64,000 nt of DNA from Nocardioides terrae (GCF_900112345.1 NZ_FOLB01000004.1:248001-312000), one strand, 5' to 3'. Counted from the first letter of the stretch, positions 40,734 to 49,453 are shown. Numbers and translations are program-made. The notes: generated by a model not told the origin, from the letters alone.

Positions 40734-42081
40734 GTGCCGTCGGCTGGGTGCCCGCAACCGGAGGCGCCTCGACGTTCGCCACGGGCGGCGCCGGGTCCGC
40801 CGGGTCCGCCGGGACGGCAGGGTCGGCGGGGAAGTGCTGACGAGCGAAGCGCTCCGCCACCACCGTCGACCGGCTCAGTCCCAGTGCGGCGACGACCGCG
40901 ATCGCGCCGATGACCAGCCAGCCGATGTCGCCGACGGAGATCGCCAGCCAGGTGTAGAGCGCGGGCGCCCACCGGCCGCCGAGCGCCTGGAAGACCGAGC
41001 TGACGCCTTGGTACTCGCCCCGGCGCTGCGGGTCCATCAGGTCGGACTGGAACATCCACGACGCCCCCGAGATCGCCAGCTCGGCACCGGTGACGGTCAC
41101 GTGACCCAGCCACACCAAGAAGATGGTCAGCCAGCCCACGGTCTCGTGGGTGAGCATCGTGATCAGGCAGGAGCCGACGAAGAAGCCGGTCGAGATCCAG
41201 ACGAAGCGCATCGCGCCACGCAGGTCCTTCACGCCGCGCGATGTGTACGCCGGCAGGAAGATGCACAGCACCGTGTTGGTGCCGAACAGCCACGCCAGCA
41301 GCACCCGCGGGGCGTCGGTGGCTTCCACCAGCCAGAGCGGGATGACCACGTTGAGCAGGGCCTGGTTGGTCCACATCGTGCCGGTGAAGAAGGTGGTCGC
41401 GATCCAGCCGGGGTTGCGCCAGCCCGACGGCGTCGTGGGCGCCACGCGCGCCTCGCCCGAGGCGACCCTCAGGTCGTGAGGAGCGGCGGGCAGGCGGCTG
41501 ATGAAGGTCGAGTTGAGCAGCATCATCGCGACGGCGACCAGCGGGGTCCACCGGATGACCTCGGTCGAGTCGAAGGCGAGCGCCGCGCCGCCGAGCAGCG
41601 CGCCCAGGGTGAAGCCGACGTTGAGCGAGGAGTACATGTAGGCCTGCGTCTCGACCCGCTCCTTCGGCTCGAAGACATCCAGTGTGTAGGCGTGCCGGGC
41701 GTTCTCCCCGAGGCAGTCGAAGAGCCCGACGAACAGCGCCACGACGACGTACTGCCCGAAGCCGTGGACGAACGGCAGGGCGAGGAAGCCGGCGGCCTGG
41801 CCGACCGCAGCGGTCGCCCACATGCGCTTGGGGCCGAACCGGTCGACGACCCTGCCGGCCGGGTAGGCGAAGACGAACTGCGCGAGGCCCGCGATGGTCA
41901 GGGCCAGGCCGGCCTTCGGGGCCGACATGCCGACGACCTGGGTGAGGAAGACCGCGCTGCCCGTGTTGAACGTCCCCTCGCCGGTCGAGAACAGCATCGA
42001 CTGGAGCGCGAGCTGCCGCGAGAGCGGTGTCGGCGGGACCAGGCGCGCCAAGAAGCCCGGAACCGGGAGAGGGGAGGGCAT
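40726..42081 (-). CDS. MFS transporter (paralogue 2)
   Basis: This 451-aa major facilitator protein has about twelve hydrophobic segments. GRVVDRFGPKRMWATAAVG is the loop 2-3 motif, and LSRQLALQSMLFSTGEGTFN is an N-terminal stretch shared with paralogue 1. The C-terminal 30 residues are Ala/Pro-rich (VPADPADPAPPVANVEAPP) with short DPA repeats. ATG 42081 lies 37 nt from the divergent menE start. The intergenic stretch is AT-rich (TAAGGTAAAT). The substrate is unknown. Confidence 0.88.
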   Translation of the reverse strand: MPSPLPVPGFLARLVPPTPLSRQLALQSMLFSTGEGTFNTGSAVFLTQVVGMSAPKAGLALTIAGLAQFVFAYPAGRVVDRFGPKRMWATAAVGQAAGFLALPFVHGFGQYVVVALFVGLFDCLGENARHAYTLDVFEPKERVETQAYMYSSLNVGFTLGALLGGAALAFDSTEVIRWTPLVAVAMMLLNSTFISRLPAAPHDLRVASGEARVAPTTPSGWRNPGWIATTFFTGTMWTNQALLNVVIPLWLVEATDAPRVLLAWLFGTNTVLCIFLPAYTSRGVKDLRGAMRFVWISTGFFVGSCLITMLTHETVGWLTIFLVWLGHVTVTGAELAISGASWMFQSDLMDPQRRGEYQGVSSVFQALGGRWAPALYTWLAISVGDIGWLVIGAIAVVAALGLSRSTVVAERFARQHFPADPAVPADPADPAPPVANVEAPPVAGTQPTALS

Positions 42082-42105
42082 AAGGTAAATCCCACCATGG
42101 CCGAC

Positions 42106-42111
42106 TAGCGT
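42106..42111 (+). promoter_or_regulatory. Probable -10 box of leaderless menE operon
   Basis: TAGCGT is followed by 7 nt and GTG 42119, which opens menE-menC-menD. Confidence 0.5.
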
Positions 42112-42118
42112 TCGTCAT

Positions 42119-43141
42119 GTGAATAACCCCGGCCCCGCGGCGGCTGACGTCATCGCCGCCGTCGACCGGTGGCTGGCCGCTCCGGGTGAGCCGGAGCCGT
42201 GGGTGGTGGAGACCTCGGGGTCGACCGGCCGGCCCAAGCGGGTGGTGCTGTCGCGGGGCGCGATGCTCGCCTCGGCGGAGGCCTCGGCCGCGCGCGTGGG
42301 CGGGTCCGGACCATGGCTGCTCGCGCTCCCGGCCTCCTACGTCGCCGGGCTCAACGTCATCGTCCGCGCACTGGTCGCCGGCCGTGCGCCGGTGGTGCTC
42401 GGCGGCTCGGTCGACTCCTTCGAGGCCGCCGCTGCGGCGGTCGGGGCGGGCGGGTTCGTCTCGCTCGTGCCGACGCAGCTGCACCGGCTGCTGGAGACGT
42501 CCGCGGCCGCGCTCGCCTCCTTCCACACGGTGCTGCTCGGCGGCGGGCCGATCGACCCGGCACTCCGCGCGCGGGCCGCCGCGGCCGGGGTGCGGGTGGT
42601 CGCCACCTACGGCTCGGCGGAGACCTGCGGGGGTTGCGTGTACGACGGCCTGCCGCTCGACGGCGTCGGGCTGGCGCTCGGCACCGACGGCCGGGTGCGG
42701 CTCTCCGGGCCGGTGCTCTTCGACGGGTACGACGGCGACCCGTCCCTCACGCGGGACGTGCTGGTCGACGGCTGGTTCCTGACCTCCGACGCCGGGCGTC
42801 TGGACGAGGACGGCCGGCTGCAGCTGCTCGGCCGGCTCGACGACATGGTCGTCACCGGCGGCATCAACGTGCCCGCTCCCGCCGTCGCCGCTCGGCTCCG
42901 GGCGCATCCTGCCGTGGCGGCCGCGGAGGTGCTCGGCGTACCCGACGAGGAGTGGGGCAACCGGCTCGTCGCCTTCGTGGTCCCCGCGTCCGCCCCACCG
43001 AACCTCGACGAGCTCCGGGAGTGGGTCGCCGCCGAGCGGCCGCGGTCCTGGGCGCCGCGTCAGCTGGTCACGCTCGACGAGATCCCGATGCTGCCCAACG
43101 GCAAGGCCGACCGGCTCCGGCTGAGGGAGCTCGCGGGCTGA
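42119..43141 (+). CDS. menE: o-Succinylbenzoate-CoA ligase
   Basis: This 340-aa ANL-family ligase activates o-succinylbenzoate for menaquinone synthesis. The P-loop is ETSGSTGRPKRVVLS near residue 30, A5 is ATYGSAETCGG, and A7 is LTSDAGRLDEDGRL. GRLDDMVVTGGINV and the catalytic Lys in PNGKADR follow. It is short for the superfamily because the N-terminal region before the P-loop is reduced, as in other actinobacterial MenE. Assignment rests partly on the adjacent menC and menD. The stop shares one base with the menC ATG (TGATG). Confidence 0.92.
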   Translation: MNNPGPAAADVIAAVDRWLAAPGEPEPWVVETSGSTGRPKRVVLSRGAMLASAEASAARVGGSGPWLLALPASYVAGLNVIVRALVAGRAPVVLGGSVDSFEAAAAAVGAGGFVSLVPTQLHRLLETSAAALASFHTVLLGGGPIDPALRARAAAAGVRVVATYGSAETCGGCVYDGLPLDGVGLALGTDGRVRLSGPVLFDGYDGDPSLTRDVLVDGWFLTSDAGRLDEDGRLQLLGRLDDMVVTGGINVPAPAVAARLRAHPAVAAAEVLGVPDEEWGNRLVAFVVPASAPPNLDELREWVAAERPRSWAPRQLVTLDEIPMLPNGKADRLRLRELAG

Positions 43142-44088
43142 TGGAGACCCACGTCTGGTCCATCCCGATGGGCACGCGCTTCCGCGGCATCACCGTCCGC
43201 GAGGGGATGCTGATCCGGACCGACAGCGGCTGGGGCGAGTGGAGCCCGTTCCTCGACTACACCGAGCCGGCCGTCGTCGAGCCGTGGCTGCGCGCCGCCG
43301 AGGAGGCGGCCGCGGGGGACTGGCCGACGCCCGTGCGGACCACGGTCCCGGTCAACGTCACCGTCCCCGCGGTCGGGCCGGAGCAGGCCCACACGATCGT
43401 GACCCGCGGCGGCTGCCGGACCGCCAAGGTGAAGGTCGGCGAGCCCGGCCAGACGCTCGCCGACGACCTGGCCCGGGTCGAGGCGGTCCGTGACGCGCTC
43501 GGCCCGTCCGGCCGGGTGCGGGTCGACGTCAACGGGCTGTGGGACATCGACACCGCCGTGGCGAGCATCCCGGCGCTCGACCGCGCCTCCGGCGGCCTGG
43601 AGTACGTCGAGCAGCCGGTCGCCAGCGTCGAGGACCTCGCCCTGGTCCGCCGTCGCGTGGACGTCCCGATCGCCGCGGACGAGTCGATCCGGCGGGCCGC
43701 CGATCCCTATCGCGTCCGCGATCTCGAGGCCGCCGACATCGCCGTGCTGAAGGTGCAGCCGCTGGGCGGCGTACGCGCGTGCCTGCGGATCGCCGAGGAG
43801 ATCGGCCTGCCCGTGGTGGTGTCGAGCGCGCTGGAGACCAGCGTCGGGATCGCGGCCGGCGTCGCGCTGGCCGCTGCGCTGCCCGACCTGCCCTACGCGT
43901 GCGGGCTCGCGACGGTGCAGCTGCTCACCGACGACGTCGTCGCCGAGCCGCTGCTGCCGGTCGACGGGCAGCTGCCCGTCGTGACGCCCACGATCGACAC
44001 CGCGAAGCTGGCCGCGCTCGCCGCAGGGGACGCCAGGCGCTCCTCCTGGGCCGAGCGGCTCGCAGCGGTGAGAGAGTTCCGCTCATGA
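43141..44088 (+). CDS. menC: o-Succinylbenzoate synthase
   Basis: This 315-aa enolase-superfamily enzyme dehydrates SHCHC to o-succinylbenzoate. The catalytic Lys pair is in TAKVKVG and VLKVQPLGG, and the metal ligands are in VDVNGLWD, EYVEQPV and AADESI. The last barrel motif is VVSSALETSVG. It is about the usual actinobacterial length. It sits in menE-menC-menD with overlapping ends (menD by ATGA). Confidence 0.95.
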   Translation: METHVWSIPMGTRFRGITVREGMLIRTDSGWGEWSPFLDYTEPAVVEPWLRAAEEAAAGDWPTPVRTTVPVNVTVPAVGPEQAHTIVTRGGCRTAKVKVGEPGQTLADDLARVEAVRDALGPSGRVRVDVNGLWDIDTAVASIPALDRASGGLEYVEQPVASVEDLALVRRRVDVPIAADESIRRAADPYRVRDLEAADIAVLKVQPLGGVRACLRIAEEIGLPVVVSSALETSVGIAAGVALAAALPDLPYACGLATVQLLTDDVVAEPLLPVDGQLPVVTPTIDTAKLAALAAGDARRSSWAERLAAVREFRS

Positions 44089-45689
44089 GCAGCACCGACC
44101 TCGCCCGCGGCGTCATCACCGCGCTGGTCGAGGCGGGTGTGCGCGAGGTCGTCCTCGCGCCCGGGAGCCGCAACGCGCCGCTCTCGTTCGCCGCCTACGA
44201 CGCCGCGGCCGCCGGCCTGCTCCGGCTGCACAGCCGGGTCGACGAGCGCAGCGCCGGGTTCCTGGCCCTGGGGCTGACGAAGACCGGGTCACGGGCGGCG
44301 GTCATGTGCACCAGTGGGACCGCCGTCGCCAACCTGCACCCGGCGGCCCTCGAGGCCGCGCACTCGGGAGTCCGGCTGGTCGTGGTCACCGCCGACCGGC
44401 CCGAGCGGCTCTACGGCACCGGCGCCAACCAGACCACCGACCAGCACGGGATCCTCGGTCCGCTGGTACCCGGGCGCGCGCTGTCCGGCGTCGGTGACGT
44501 CGACGTCGACGGACTGTGGTCCGCGCCCGGGCCGCTGCACTGGAACGTCCACCTCGACGAGCCGCTGCTCCCGTCCGCCCCGTGGGAGGTGCCCGCGATC
44601 GAGGTCCGGGCCGAGGTGCAGCGCCCGGAGCCGCGCATCTTCGAGTCGATCGACCTGGGTCCTCGCACGGTCGTGGTGGCCGGCGACGACGCCGGTCCGC
44701 CCGCCCGGGTCCTGGCCGAGGCCGCCGGCTGGCCGCTGCTCGCCGAGCCGTCCAGCGGGTCGCGCACCGGCGAGAACGCGATCCGGACCTACCGGCTTCT
44801 CCTCGGCTCCCCGCTCGCCGAGCGGATCGAGCGGGTCGTCGTCTGCGGCCACCCGACGCTGTCCCGGCCGGTGAGCCGCCTCCTCGCGCGCGACGACGTC
44901 GAGGTCGTCGCCGGGCCGGTCCGCGGCGCCTGGGCCGAGCGCCCGTTCCCGGTCGACCGGCGCTTCATCACCCGGCTCCACGTCGGCGGCCTCGACGGCT
45001 CCGGCGCCGCCTCCGATCCGGAGTGGCTCGCCGCGTGGCGCGAGGCCGACACCGAGGTCGGCCGCCGGCTCGACGGCTTTCTGGCCGAGCAGACCGCGCT
45101 CACGCCGTACGCCGTCGCCGGTGCCGTCGCCCGCGCGCTGCCGCCCGGCGGACAGCTCGTCGTCGGTGCCTCGAACCCCATCCGCGACCTCGACCTGATG
45201 GTGCCGCGCTACGCCGTGGGCGCCCGCCGCAAGGTGCTCTCCAACCGCGGGCTGGCCGGCATCGACGGGGTGGTGTCCACCGCGATCGGCGCCGCCCTCG
45301 GCCGGGACTCGACCCGCGACCTGGCGCTGATGGGCGACGTGACCTTCCTGCACGACTCCAACGGGCTGGTGCTCGGGCCGGACGAGCCGCGGCCGGACCT
45401 GACCATCGTCGTGGTCAACGACGACGGCGGCTCGATCTTCGCGACCCTCGAGCAGGGCGCCGCGGTCCACGCGGACCGGTTCGAGCGACTCTTCGGCACA
45501 CCGCACGGCGTCTCGATCGAGGCGCTCTGCGCGGCCACCCGGACGGCGTACACCCAGGCGACGAGCCTGCCCGCCCTCGAGCAGGCGCTGGCGATGCCCA
45601 ACGGCGGCATCGAGGTGGTCGAGGCCGTGGTCGGACGCACGGACCGCCGGGCGCTTGACGAGCGGATCCGGGCCCTGGCCGCCTGGTGA
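44085..45689 (+). CDS. menD: SEPHCHC synthase (MenD)
   Basis: This 534-aa thiamine-diphosphate enzyme joins isochorismate and 2-oxoglutarate. The opening ARGVITALVEAGVREVVLAP is followed by GSRNAPLS and the cofactor Glu in SRVDERSAGFLALGL. The TPP/Mg segment in the C-terminal domain is LMGDVTFLHDSNGL...VVNDDGGSIF. Isochorismate is supplied by MenF at 48212. It ends in a terminator whose stem includes the stop codon. Confidence 0.96.
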   Translation: MSSTDLARGVITALVEAGVREVVLAPGSRNAPLSFAAYDAAAAGLLRLHSRVDERSAGFLALGLTKTGSRAAVMCTSGTAVANLHPAALEAAHSGVRLVVVTADRPERLYGTGANQTTDQHGILGPLVPGRALSGVGDVDVDGLWSAPGPLHWNVHLDEPLLPSAPWEVPAIEVRAEVQRPEPRIFESIDLGPRTVVVAGDDAGPPARVLAEAAGWPLLAEPSSGSRTGENAIRTYRLLLGSPLAERIERVVVCGHPTLSRPVSRLLARDDVEVVAGPVRGAWAERPFPVDRRFITRLHVGGLDGSGAASDPEWLAAWREADTEVGRRLDGFLAEQTALTPYAVAGAVARALPPGGQLVVGASNPIRDLDLMVPRYAVGARRKVLSNRGLAGIDGVVSTAIGAALGRDSTRDLALMGDVTFLHDSNGLVLGPDEPRPDLTIVVVNDDGGSIFATLEQGAAVHADRFERLFGTPHGVSIEALCAATRTAYTQATSLPALEQALAMPNGGIEVVEAVVGRTDRRALDERIRALAAW

Positions 45690-45725
45690 GTGTCAGAGTG
45701 ACCCCTGGGTCACTCTGACGCTCAC
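45686..45725. terminator. Bidirectional terminator containing both convergent stop codons
   Basis: GTCAGAGTGACCC (45692-45704) and GGGTCACTCTGAC (45707-45719) form a 13-bp stem around CT, extended by GTGAG / CTCAC after one mismatch. The menD TGA (45687-45689) and the TCA stop of the convergent gene (45722-45724) lie in the lower stem. Confidence 0.9.
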
Positions 45726-46279
45726 GAGGCGGCGTGCCAGGCCGGGTCGCGTCCGATGAAGCCGACGAACCGCTCCTGCGCGGAGGCGTCGTCGGGAACG
45801 GGTACAGCCGGGCCGAACTGGCCGCTGCTGCGCAGCACCGCGTCCATCGGCTGCATCCCGGCCAGCGTCTGGGCGCTGCGCTCCTCGCCGAGGTCGAAGT
45901 CGGCGCCCAGCGCGCGGGCGAGGTCCCACGAGTGCATCCAGATGTCGGTCGTGTAGAACTGGTTGATCGCGACGGCCAGCGGCATCTCGCCCAGCATCGG
46001 GCTGGCGTAGACGACGTCGCCCTGCTCCTCCAGCACCCGCTGGACCTCGTCGGCGCGGGCGCGCCAGGCGGCCACCGGGTCCTCGGACACGGGGACGGGC
46101 GTCAGCTCGACGCCGGCACGGGACACGAAGCCCGGCAGCCACTCGACGAGGTGCCGGACGACGTCGCGCGCCGTCCAGCCCTCGACGGGGGCGGGGCGCG
46201 ACCAGTCGTCGGCGGAGGCGGTCTCGGTCAGCGCGGCGAAGCGCTGGGCGTCGTGCGCGTGCTGCTCGGCAGGGCTCAT
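45722..46279 (-). CDS. TIGR03086-family DinB-like metal-binding protein
   Basis: This 185-aa four-helix DinB/mycothiol-dependent maleylpyruvate isomerase-like protein has WSRPAPVEGWTARDVVRHLV with the first metal His. FYTTDIWMHSWDLARALG provides the H-x3-D pair. Such proteins are thought to use mycothiol or a related thiol, but most members have no proven reaction. ATG 46279 has TACGGT 6 nt upstream on the minus strand (46286-46291), so it is probably leaderless. Confidence 0.88.
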   Translation of the reverse strand: MSPAEQHAHDAQRFAALTETASADDWSRPAPVEGWTARDVVRHLVEWLPGFVSRAGVELTPVPVSEDPVAAWRARADEVQRVLEEQGDVVYASPMLGEMPLAVAINQFYTTDIWMHSWDLARALGADFDLGEERSAQTLAGMQPMDAVLRSSGQFGPAVPVPDDASAQERFVGFIGRDPAWHAAS

Positions 46280-46285
46280 GTCGGG

Positions 46286-46291
46286 ACCGTA
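46286..46291 (-). promoter_or_regulatory. Probable -10 box of the TIGR03086 gene
   Basis: On the minus strand TACGGT is followed by 6 nt (CCCGAC) and ATG 46279. Confidence 0.45.
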
Positions 46292-46298
46292 CGTCGTC

Positions 46299-46802
46299 TC
46301 AGAGCCCGGTCGCCAGCAGGGCGTCGAGCTTCTCGTAGCCCTGGACGACGCCCGACTCCATGCCGCTGGCCAGGATCATGTCCCGGGTCTCGAAGGAGTC
46401 CACGACGCTCGTCGTCACCATGCGGGTCCGGCCGTCGGGCAGCTCCTCGAGCGTGAGCGTCTCGAGCGCGACGCCGTCCGGCTCACCCTCCCAGGTGAAC
46501 GTCTGCACCGCCCGCTCCGGCGCGCGCAGGTCGTGGAAGCTCCCGAAGAACCCGGTCGCGAAGTCGTCCTCGGACCCGTCGGCCCGCCTCGCGGTGTAGG
46601 CCCAGGAGCCGCCGCGGCGGAGGTCCCACTGGGTGATCTCCATCTTGACGTCGCGTGGGCCCATCCACCGGGCCACGAGGTCGGGCTCGGTCATCGCCCG
46701 CCAGACGAGCTCGCGCGGTGCGTCGAACTCGCGGGTGATGGTGATCGTCGGGACGTCCTTCGACGCGCCGATCTTCGTCTCCTGCTGGGTGGTCGTGGTC
46801 AT
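46299..46802 (-). CDS. SRPBCC (AHSA1-like) domain protein
   Basis: This 167-aa START-like protein has TITITREFDAPRELVWRAMT, RWMGPRDVKMEITQWDLRRG, SWAYTARR and the C-terminal helix VVQGYEKLDALLA. Proteins of this family paired with an ArsR regulator are common in actinobacteria and may bind a hydrophobic ligand. No enzyme activity is assigned. The start overlaps the ArsR stop (ATGA), so both are co-expressed from the ArsR promoter. Confidence 0.92.
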   Translation of the reverse strand: MTTTTQQETKIGASKDVPTITITREFDAPRELVWRAMTEPDLVARWMGPRDVKMEITQWDLRRGGSWAYTARRADGSEDDFATGFFGSFHDLRAPERAVQTFTWEGEPDGVALETLTLEELPDGRTRMVTTSVVDSFETRDMILASGMESGVVQGYEKLDALLATGL

Positions 46803-47155
46803 GATGCGTCCTCTTCCCTTGTCGGGTGCTGGTCCTGCTGCAGTTCGTCGAGGACGGCGTCCAGGCGCTGGAACCGCTCCTCGGCACGTCGGCGGTAGCG
46901 CTCGAGCCACTTCGTCATCAGGTCGAACACCTCCGCCTCGAGGTGGACCGGGCGGCGCTGGGCCTCCCGCCGGCGCGACACCAGGCCGGCCTCCTCGAGC
47001 ACCTTCAGGTGCTTGGAGACCGCCTGCAGGCTCACGGCGTAGGGCTCGGCCAGCTCGCCGACCCCGGCGTCCCCGTCGGTGAGGCGGGCCACCATGTCGC
47101 GCCGGATGGGGTCGGCCAGCGCCGCGAACACCTGGGAGAGCCTGTCGTCGTCCAT
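46799..47155 (-). CDS. ArsR-family transcriptional regulator
   Basis: This 118-aa winged HTH has RLSQVFAALADPIRRDMVAR, then LTDGDAGVGELAEPYAVS and LQAVSKHLKVLEEAGLVSRR. No metal-binding Cys cluster is present, so this belongs to the SRPBCC-linked ArsR group rather than metal sensors. ATG 47155 has GAGGA 5 nt upstream, and a TTG 12 nt earlier is a weaker option. Two matching palindromes lie in its promoter, which indicates autoregulation. Confidence 0.93.
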   Translation of the reverse strand: MDDDRLSQVFAALADPIRRDMVARLTDGDAGVGELAEPYAVSLQAVSKHLKVLEEAGLVSRRREAQRRPVHLEAEVFDLMTKWLERYRRRAEERFQRLDAVLDELQQDQHPTREEDAS

Positions 47156-47163
47156 GTCCGTCC

Positions 47164-47226
47164 TCAACTCATCGGTTGAGTACGACCGTAGATCTCGATG
47201 AGGACTCCAGTCAACCGATCAGTTGA
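47164..47226. promoter_or_regulatory. Two ArsR-type operators and the arsR promoter
   Basis: TCAACTCATCGGTTGA (47164-47179) and TCAACCGATCAGTTGA (47211-47226) are the same palindromic motif; the complement of the first differs from the second at one base. Their centres are 47 bp apart. On the minus strand a -35 TTGACT (47209-47214, within the second site) and -10 TACGGT (47185-47190) are 18 bp apart. The first site covers the start of the transcript. The divergent metallo-hydrolase gene has its -10 at 47242. Confidence 0.8.
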
Positions 47227-47241
47227 GAAAGGTGCAGGCAC

Positions 47242-47247
47242 TAGGCT
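47242..47247 (+). promoter_or_regulatory. Probable -10 box of leaderless metallo-hydrolase gene
   Basis: TAGGCT is followed by 7 nt and ATG 47255. It lies 15 nt after the second ArsR-type operator, so the gene may share that control. Confidence 0.5.
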
Positions 47248-47254
47248 GACGAGC

Positions 47255-47893
47255 ATGCGAATCACCAAGTTCGGACACGCCTGCGTCCGGCTCGAGCACG
47301 ACGGGACCACGCTGGTCATCGACCCCGGGATGTTCACCGAGCCCGAGGCGCTCGACGGCGCCGACGGGGTGCTCATCACCCACGAGCACGCCGACCACTA
47401 CCAGCCCGAGCTGCTCGCCCGCTCCGACGCGCCGGTCTTCACGATCGACGCGGTCGCCGCGAAGATCCGGGACGAGGCGCCCGACGTCGCCGAGCGCACC
47501 ACGGTGGTCACGCCGGGGCAGTCCTTCGAAGTGGCCGGCGTCCCGGTCACCGCGACCGGTGAGCTGCACGCGGTCATCCACGAGGAGCTGCCCCGCTTCC
47601 ACAACAGCGGCTACCGCATCGAGATGGGCGGTCAGCGGCTCTTCCACCCCGGCGACGCGATCACCGAGACCGACGTGGACGTCGACGTCCTCTTCGTGCC
47701 GGTCTCCGCGCCCTGGGCGGCGGCCCGCGAGCTGATCGACTATGCCCGCGCGGTGAAGGCGCCGCGCAACGTCGCGATCCACGACCGCATCTACTCCGAG
47801 GTCGGCTCGGGCATCTTCGACTCGCAGATCAACCGGTTCCTGTCGCAGGCCGGCCAGGAGTACTTCCGACTCGCGGACGGGCAGGACCTCTGA
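47255..47893 (+). CDS. MBL-fold metallo-hydrolase (UlaG/YtkL-like)
   Basis: This 212-aa metallo-beta-lactamase fold has the opening strand MRITKFGHACVRLEHDGTTL and the zinc motif VLITHEHADHYQPE near 46-58. Further ligands are likely in ATGELHAVIHEE and FHPGDAI. It resembles the UlaG-like group with broad hydrolase activity, but the substrate is unknown. A YciI gene follows after 2 nt. It is divergent from the ArsR gene. Confidence 0.92.
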   Translation: MRITKFGHACVRLEHDGTTLVIDPGMFTEPEALDGADGVLITHEHADHYQPELLARSDAPVFTIDAVAAKIRDEAPDVAERTTVVTPGQSFEVAGVPVTATGELHAVIHEELPRFHNSGYRIEMGGQRLFHPGDAITETDVDVDVLFVPVSAPWAAARELIDYARAVKAPRNVAIHDRIYSEVGSGIFDSQINRFLSQAGQEYFRLADGQDL

Positions 47894-47895
47894 CC

Positions 47896-48177
47896 ATGTC
47901 GCTCTACGCCGTCACCTACGTCTACTCGCCCGACACCGAGGCGCTCGACCGGCTCCGGCCGGAGCACCGCGCGTTCCTCGCCGACCAGGACGGCCTGCTG
48001 CTCTCCGGCCCGACCGACGACAACGGCGCCCTCATCGTCTGGGAGGGCAAGTCGGTCGCCGAGATCGAGGAGACCCTCGACGAGGACCCGTTCTGGACCG
48101 CCGGCCTCATCACCGAGCGGGTGGTGGTCGGGTGGAACCCGATCCTCGGCCCGTGGCGCGAGACCCTCGACCTCTGA
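47896..48177 (+). CDS. YciI family protein
   Basis: This is a 93-aa ferredoxin-like alpha+beta protein. MSLYAVTYVYSPDTEALDRL, RPEHRAFLADQDGLLLSG and DPFWTAGLITER are typical YciI segments with the conserved His and Asp. The reaction is unknown. It is co-transcribed with the metallo-hydrolase (2-nt gap) and followed by a terminator. Confidence 0.88.
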   Translation: MSLYAVTYVYSPDTEALDRLRPEHRAFLADQDGLLLSGPTDDNGALIVWEGKSVAEIEETLDEDPFWTAGLITERVVVGWNPILGPWRETLDL

Positions 48178-48185
48178 GTGGGGTC

Positions 48186-48217
48186 GGCTGAGCCGGTTCA
48201 GCTGAGCCGGCTCAGCC
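48186..48217. terminator. Bidirectional hairpin terminator between yciI-type gene and menF
   Basis: GGCTGAGCCGG (48186-48196) pairs with CCGGCTCAGCC (48207-48217), an 11-bp stem around a 10-nt loop. It includes the menF stop codon. Confidence 0.85.
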
Positions 48218-49447
48218 GCCGAGCGCGTCCCTGACCGGGACGAGCTTGGCCTGCGACTCGGCGAGCTCCGACGCGGGGTCGGACGAGCCGACCACGCCGC
48301 AGCCGGCGAAGAGTCGCACGGTCGGACCGGAGACCAGGGCGGAGCGCAGCGCGATGCCCCACTCGCCGTCGCCGGACGCGTCCATCCAGCCGACCGGCGC
48401 GGCGTAGCGGTCGCGCGACATCTGCTCCAGCTCGGCGATCAGCGTCACGGCCCGGTCGCGCGGGGTCCCGCCGACGGCCGCCGAGGGGTGCAGCGCGGCG
48501 GCGAGCTCGAGCGAGGTGATGCCGTCGTGCACGACGCCGGTGACGTCGGTGGCCAGGTGCATCACGTTGGGCAGGTGCAGGACGAACGGCGCCTCGGGGA
48601 CGTTCATCGACGAGCAGTGCGGCTCGAGCGCGTCGGCGACCGACCGGACGGCGTACTCGTGCTCCTCGAGGTCCTTCGACGACCGCGAGAGTGCGCCCGC
48701 CAGCTCGGCGTCGCGGGTCTCGTCGCCGGTGCGGCGGATGGTGCCGGCCAGCACGCGCGAGGTGACCAGGCCGCGCTCGCGGCGCACGAGGAGCTCGGGG
48801 GTGGCACCGAAGAGGCCGTCGACGTGGAACGTCCAGCACATCGGGTACGACGACGCGAGCTGCGCGAGCGGCCAGCGGACGTCGACGGTCTCGCTGGCGG
48901 TGGCCAGCAGGTCGCGGGCGAGCACGACCTTCTCGAGCCGGCCGTCCTCGATCCGGGCGACGGCCTCGGCCACGGCGCTCATCCACTGCTCGCCGTCGAG
49001 CGCGCCGTCGGCGTAGGTCACCCCCATCGGGCGGGCGGGGGGCTCCGCGCGCGTCAGGGGCGGTGCGTCGAGGCTCGACCCGCGGCCGACGGTGGTCACC
49101 CAGGCGATGTCGCCGCGCCGCCCGACCACCACCGACGGGACGGTCAGCACCGAGGAGACGGCGGCGTCGTCGGCGAAGGCGAAGGAGCCGAACGCGATCA
49201 GCCCGGCGCCCGGCTCGCCGACCTCGTCGGTGACGTCGGCGTGACCGACGAGCTCGGTCCACCACTTGACGCCGTCGGCGAAGCGGGTCGGCCCCGTCGT
49301 ACGGATGGAGGCCGCCGAACCCCAGCCCACCAGGCCCTCGCCGCGCCGGACCCAGGACAGCGGGGCGTCGGTGGGGAGGAGCGAGATCAGGTCGGCCGCG
49401 GCCTCTGCCGGCACGGCCACGGTGCGGGCGACGAGAGCGGACTGCAC
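48212..49447 (-). CDS. menF: Isochorismate synthase
   Basis: This 411-aa chorismate-utilising enzyme converts chorismate to isochorismate for menaquinone. Motifs are EKVVLARDLL, FGATPELLVRRERG, VLAGTIRRTGDE, SSKDLEEHEYAV and LHPSAAVGGTPRD. RLFAGCGVVGSSDPASEL is the metal-binding end. A siderophore-type EntC is the alternative, but the surrounding men genes favour MenF. GTG 49447 has TAATGT 6 nt upstream. Confidence 0.93.
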   Translation of the reverse strand: MQSALVARTVAVPAEAAADLISLLPTDAPLSWVRRGEGLVGWGSAASIRTTGPTRFADGVKWWTELVGHADVTDEVGEPGAGLIAFGSFAFADDAAVSSVLTVPSVVVGRRGDIAWVTTVGRGSSLDAPPLTRAEPPARPMGVTYADGALDGEQWMSAVAEAVARIEDGRLEKVVLARDLLATASETVDVRWPLAQLASSYPMCWTFHVDGLFGATPELLVRRERGLVTSRVLAGTIRRTGDETRDAELAGALSRSSKDLEEHEYAVRSVADALEPHCSSMNVPEAPFVLHLPNVMHLATDVTGVVHDGITSLELAAALHPSAAVGGTPRDRAVTLIAELEQMSRDRYAAPVGWMDASGDGEWGIALRSALVSGPTVRLFAGCGVVGSSDPASELAESQAKLVPVRDALGG

Positions 49448-49453
49448 CGCCTC

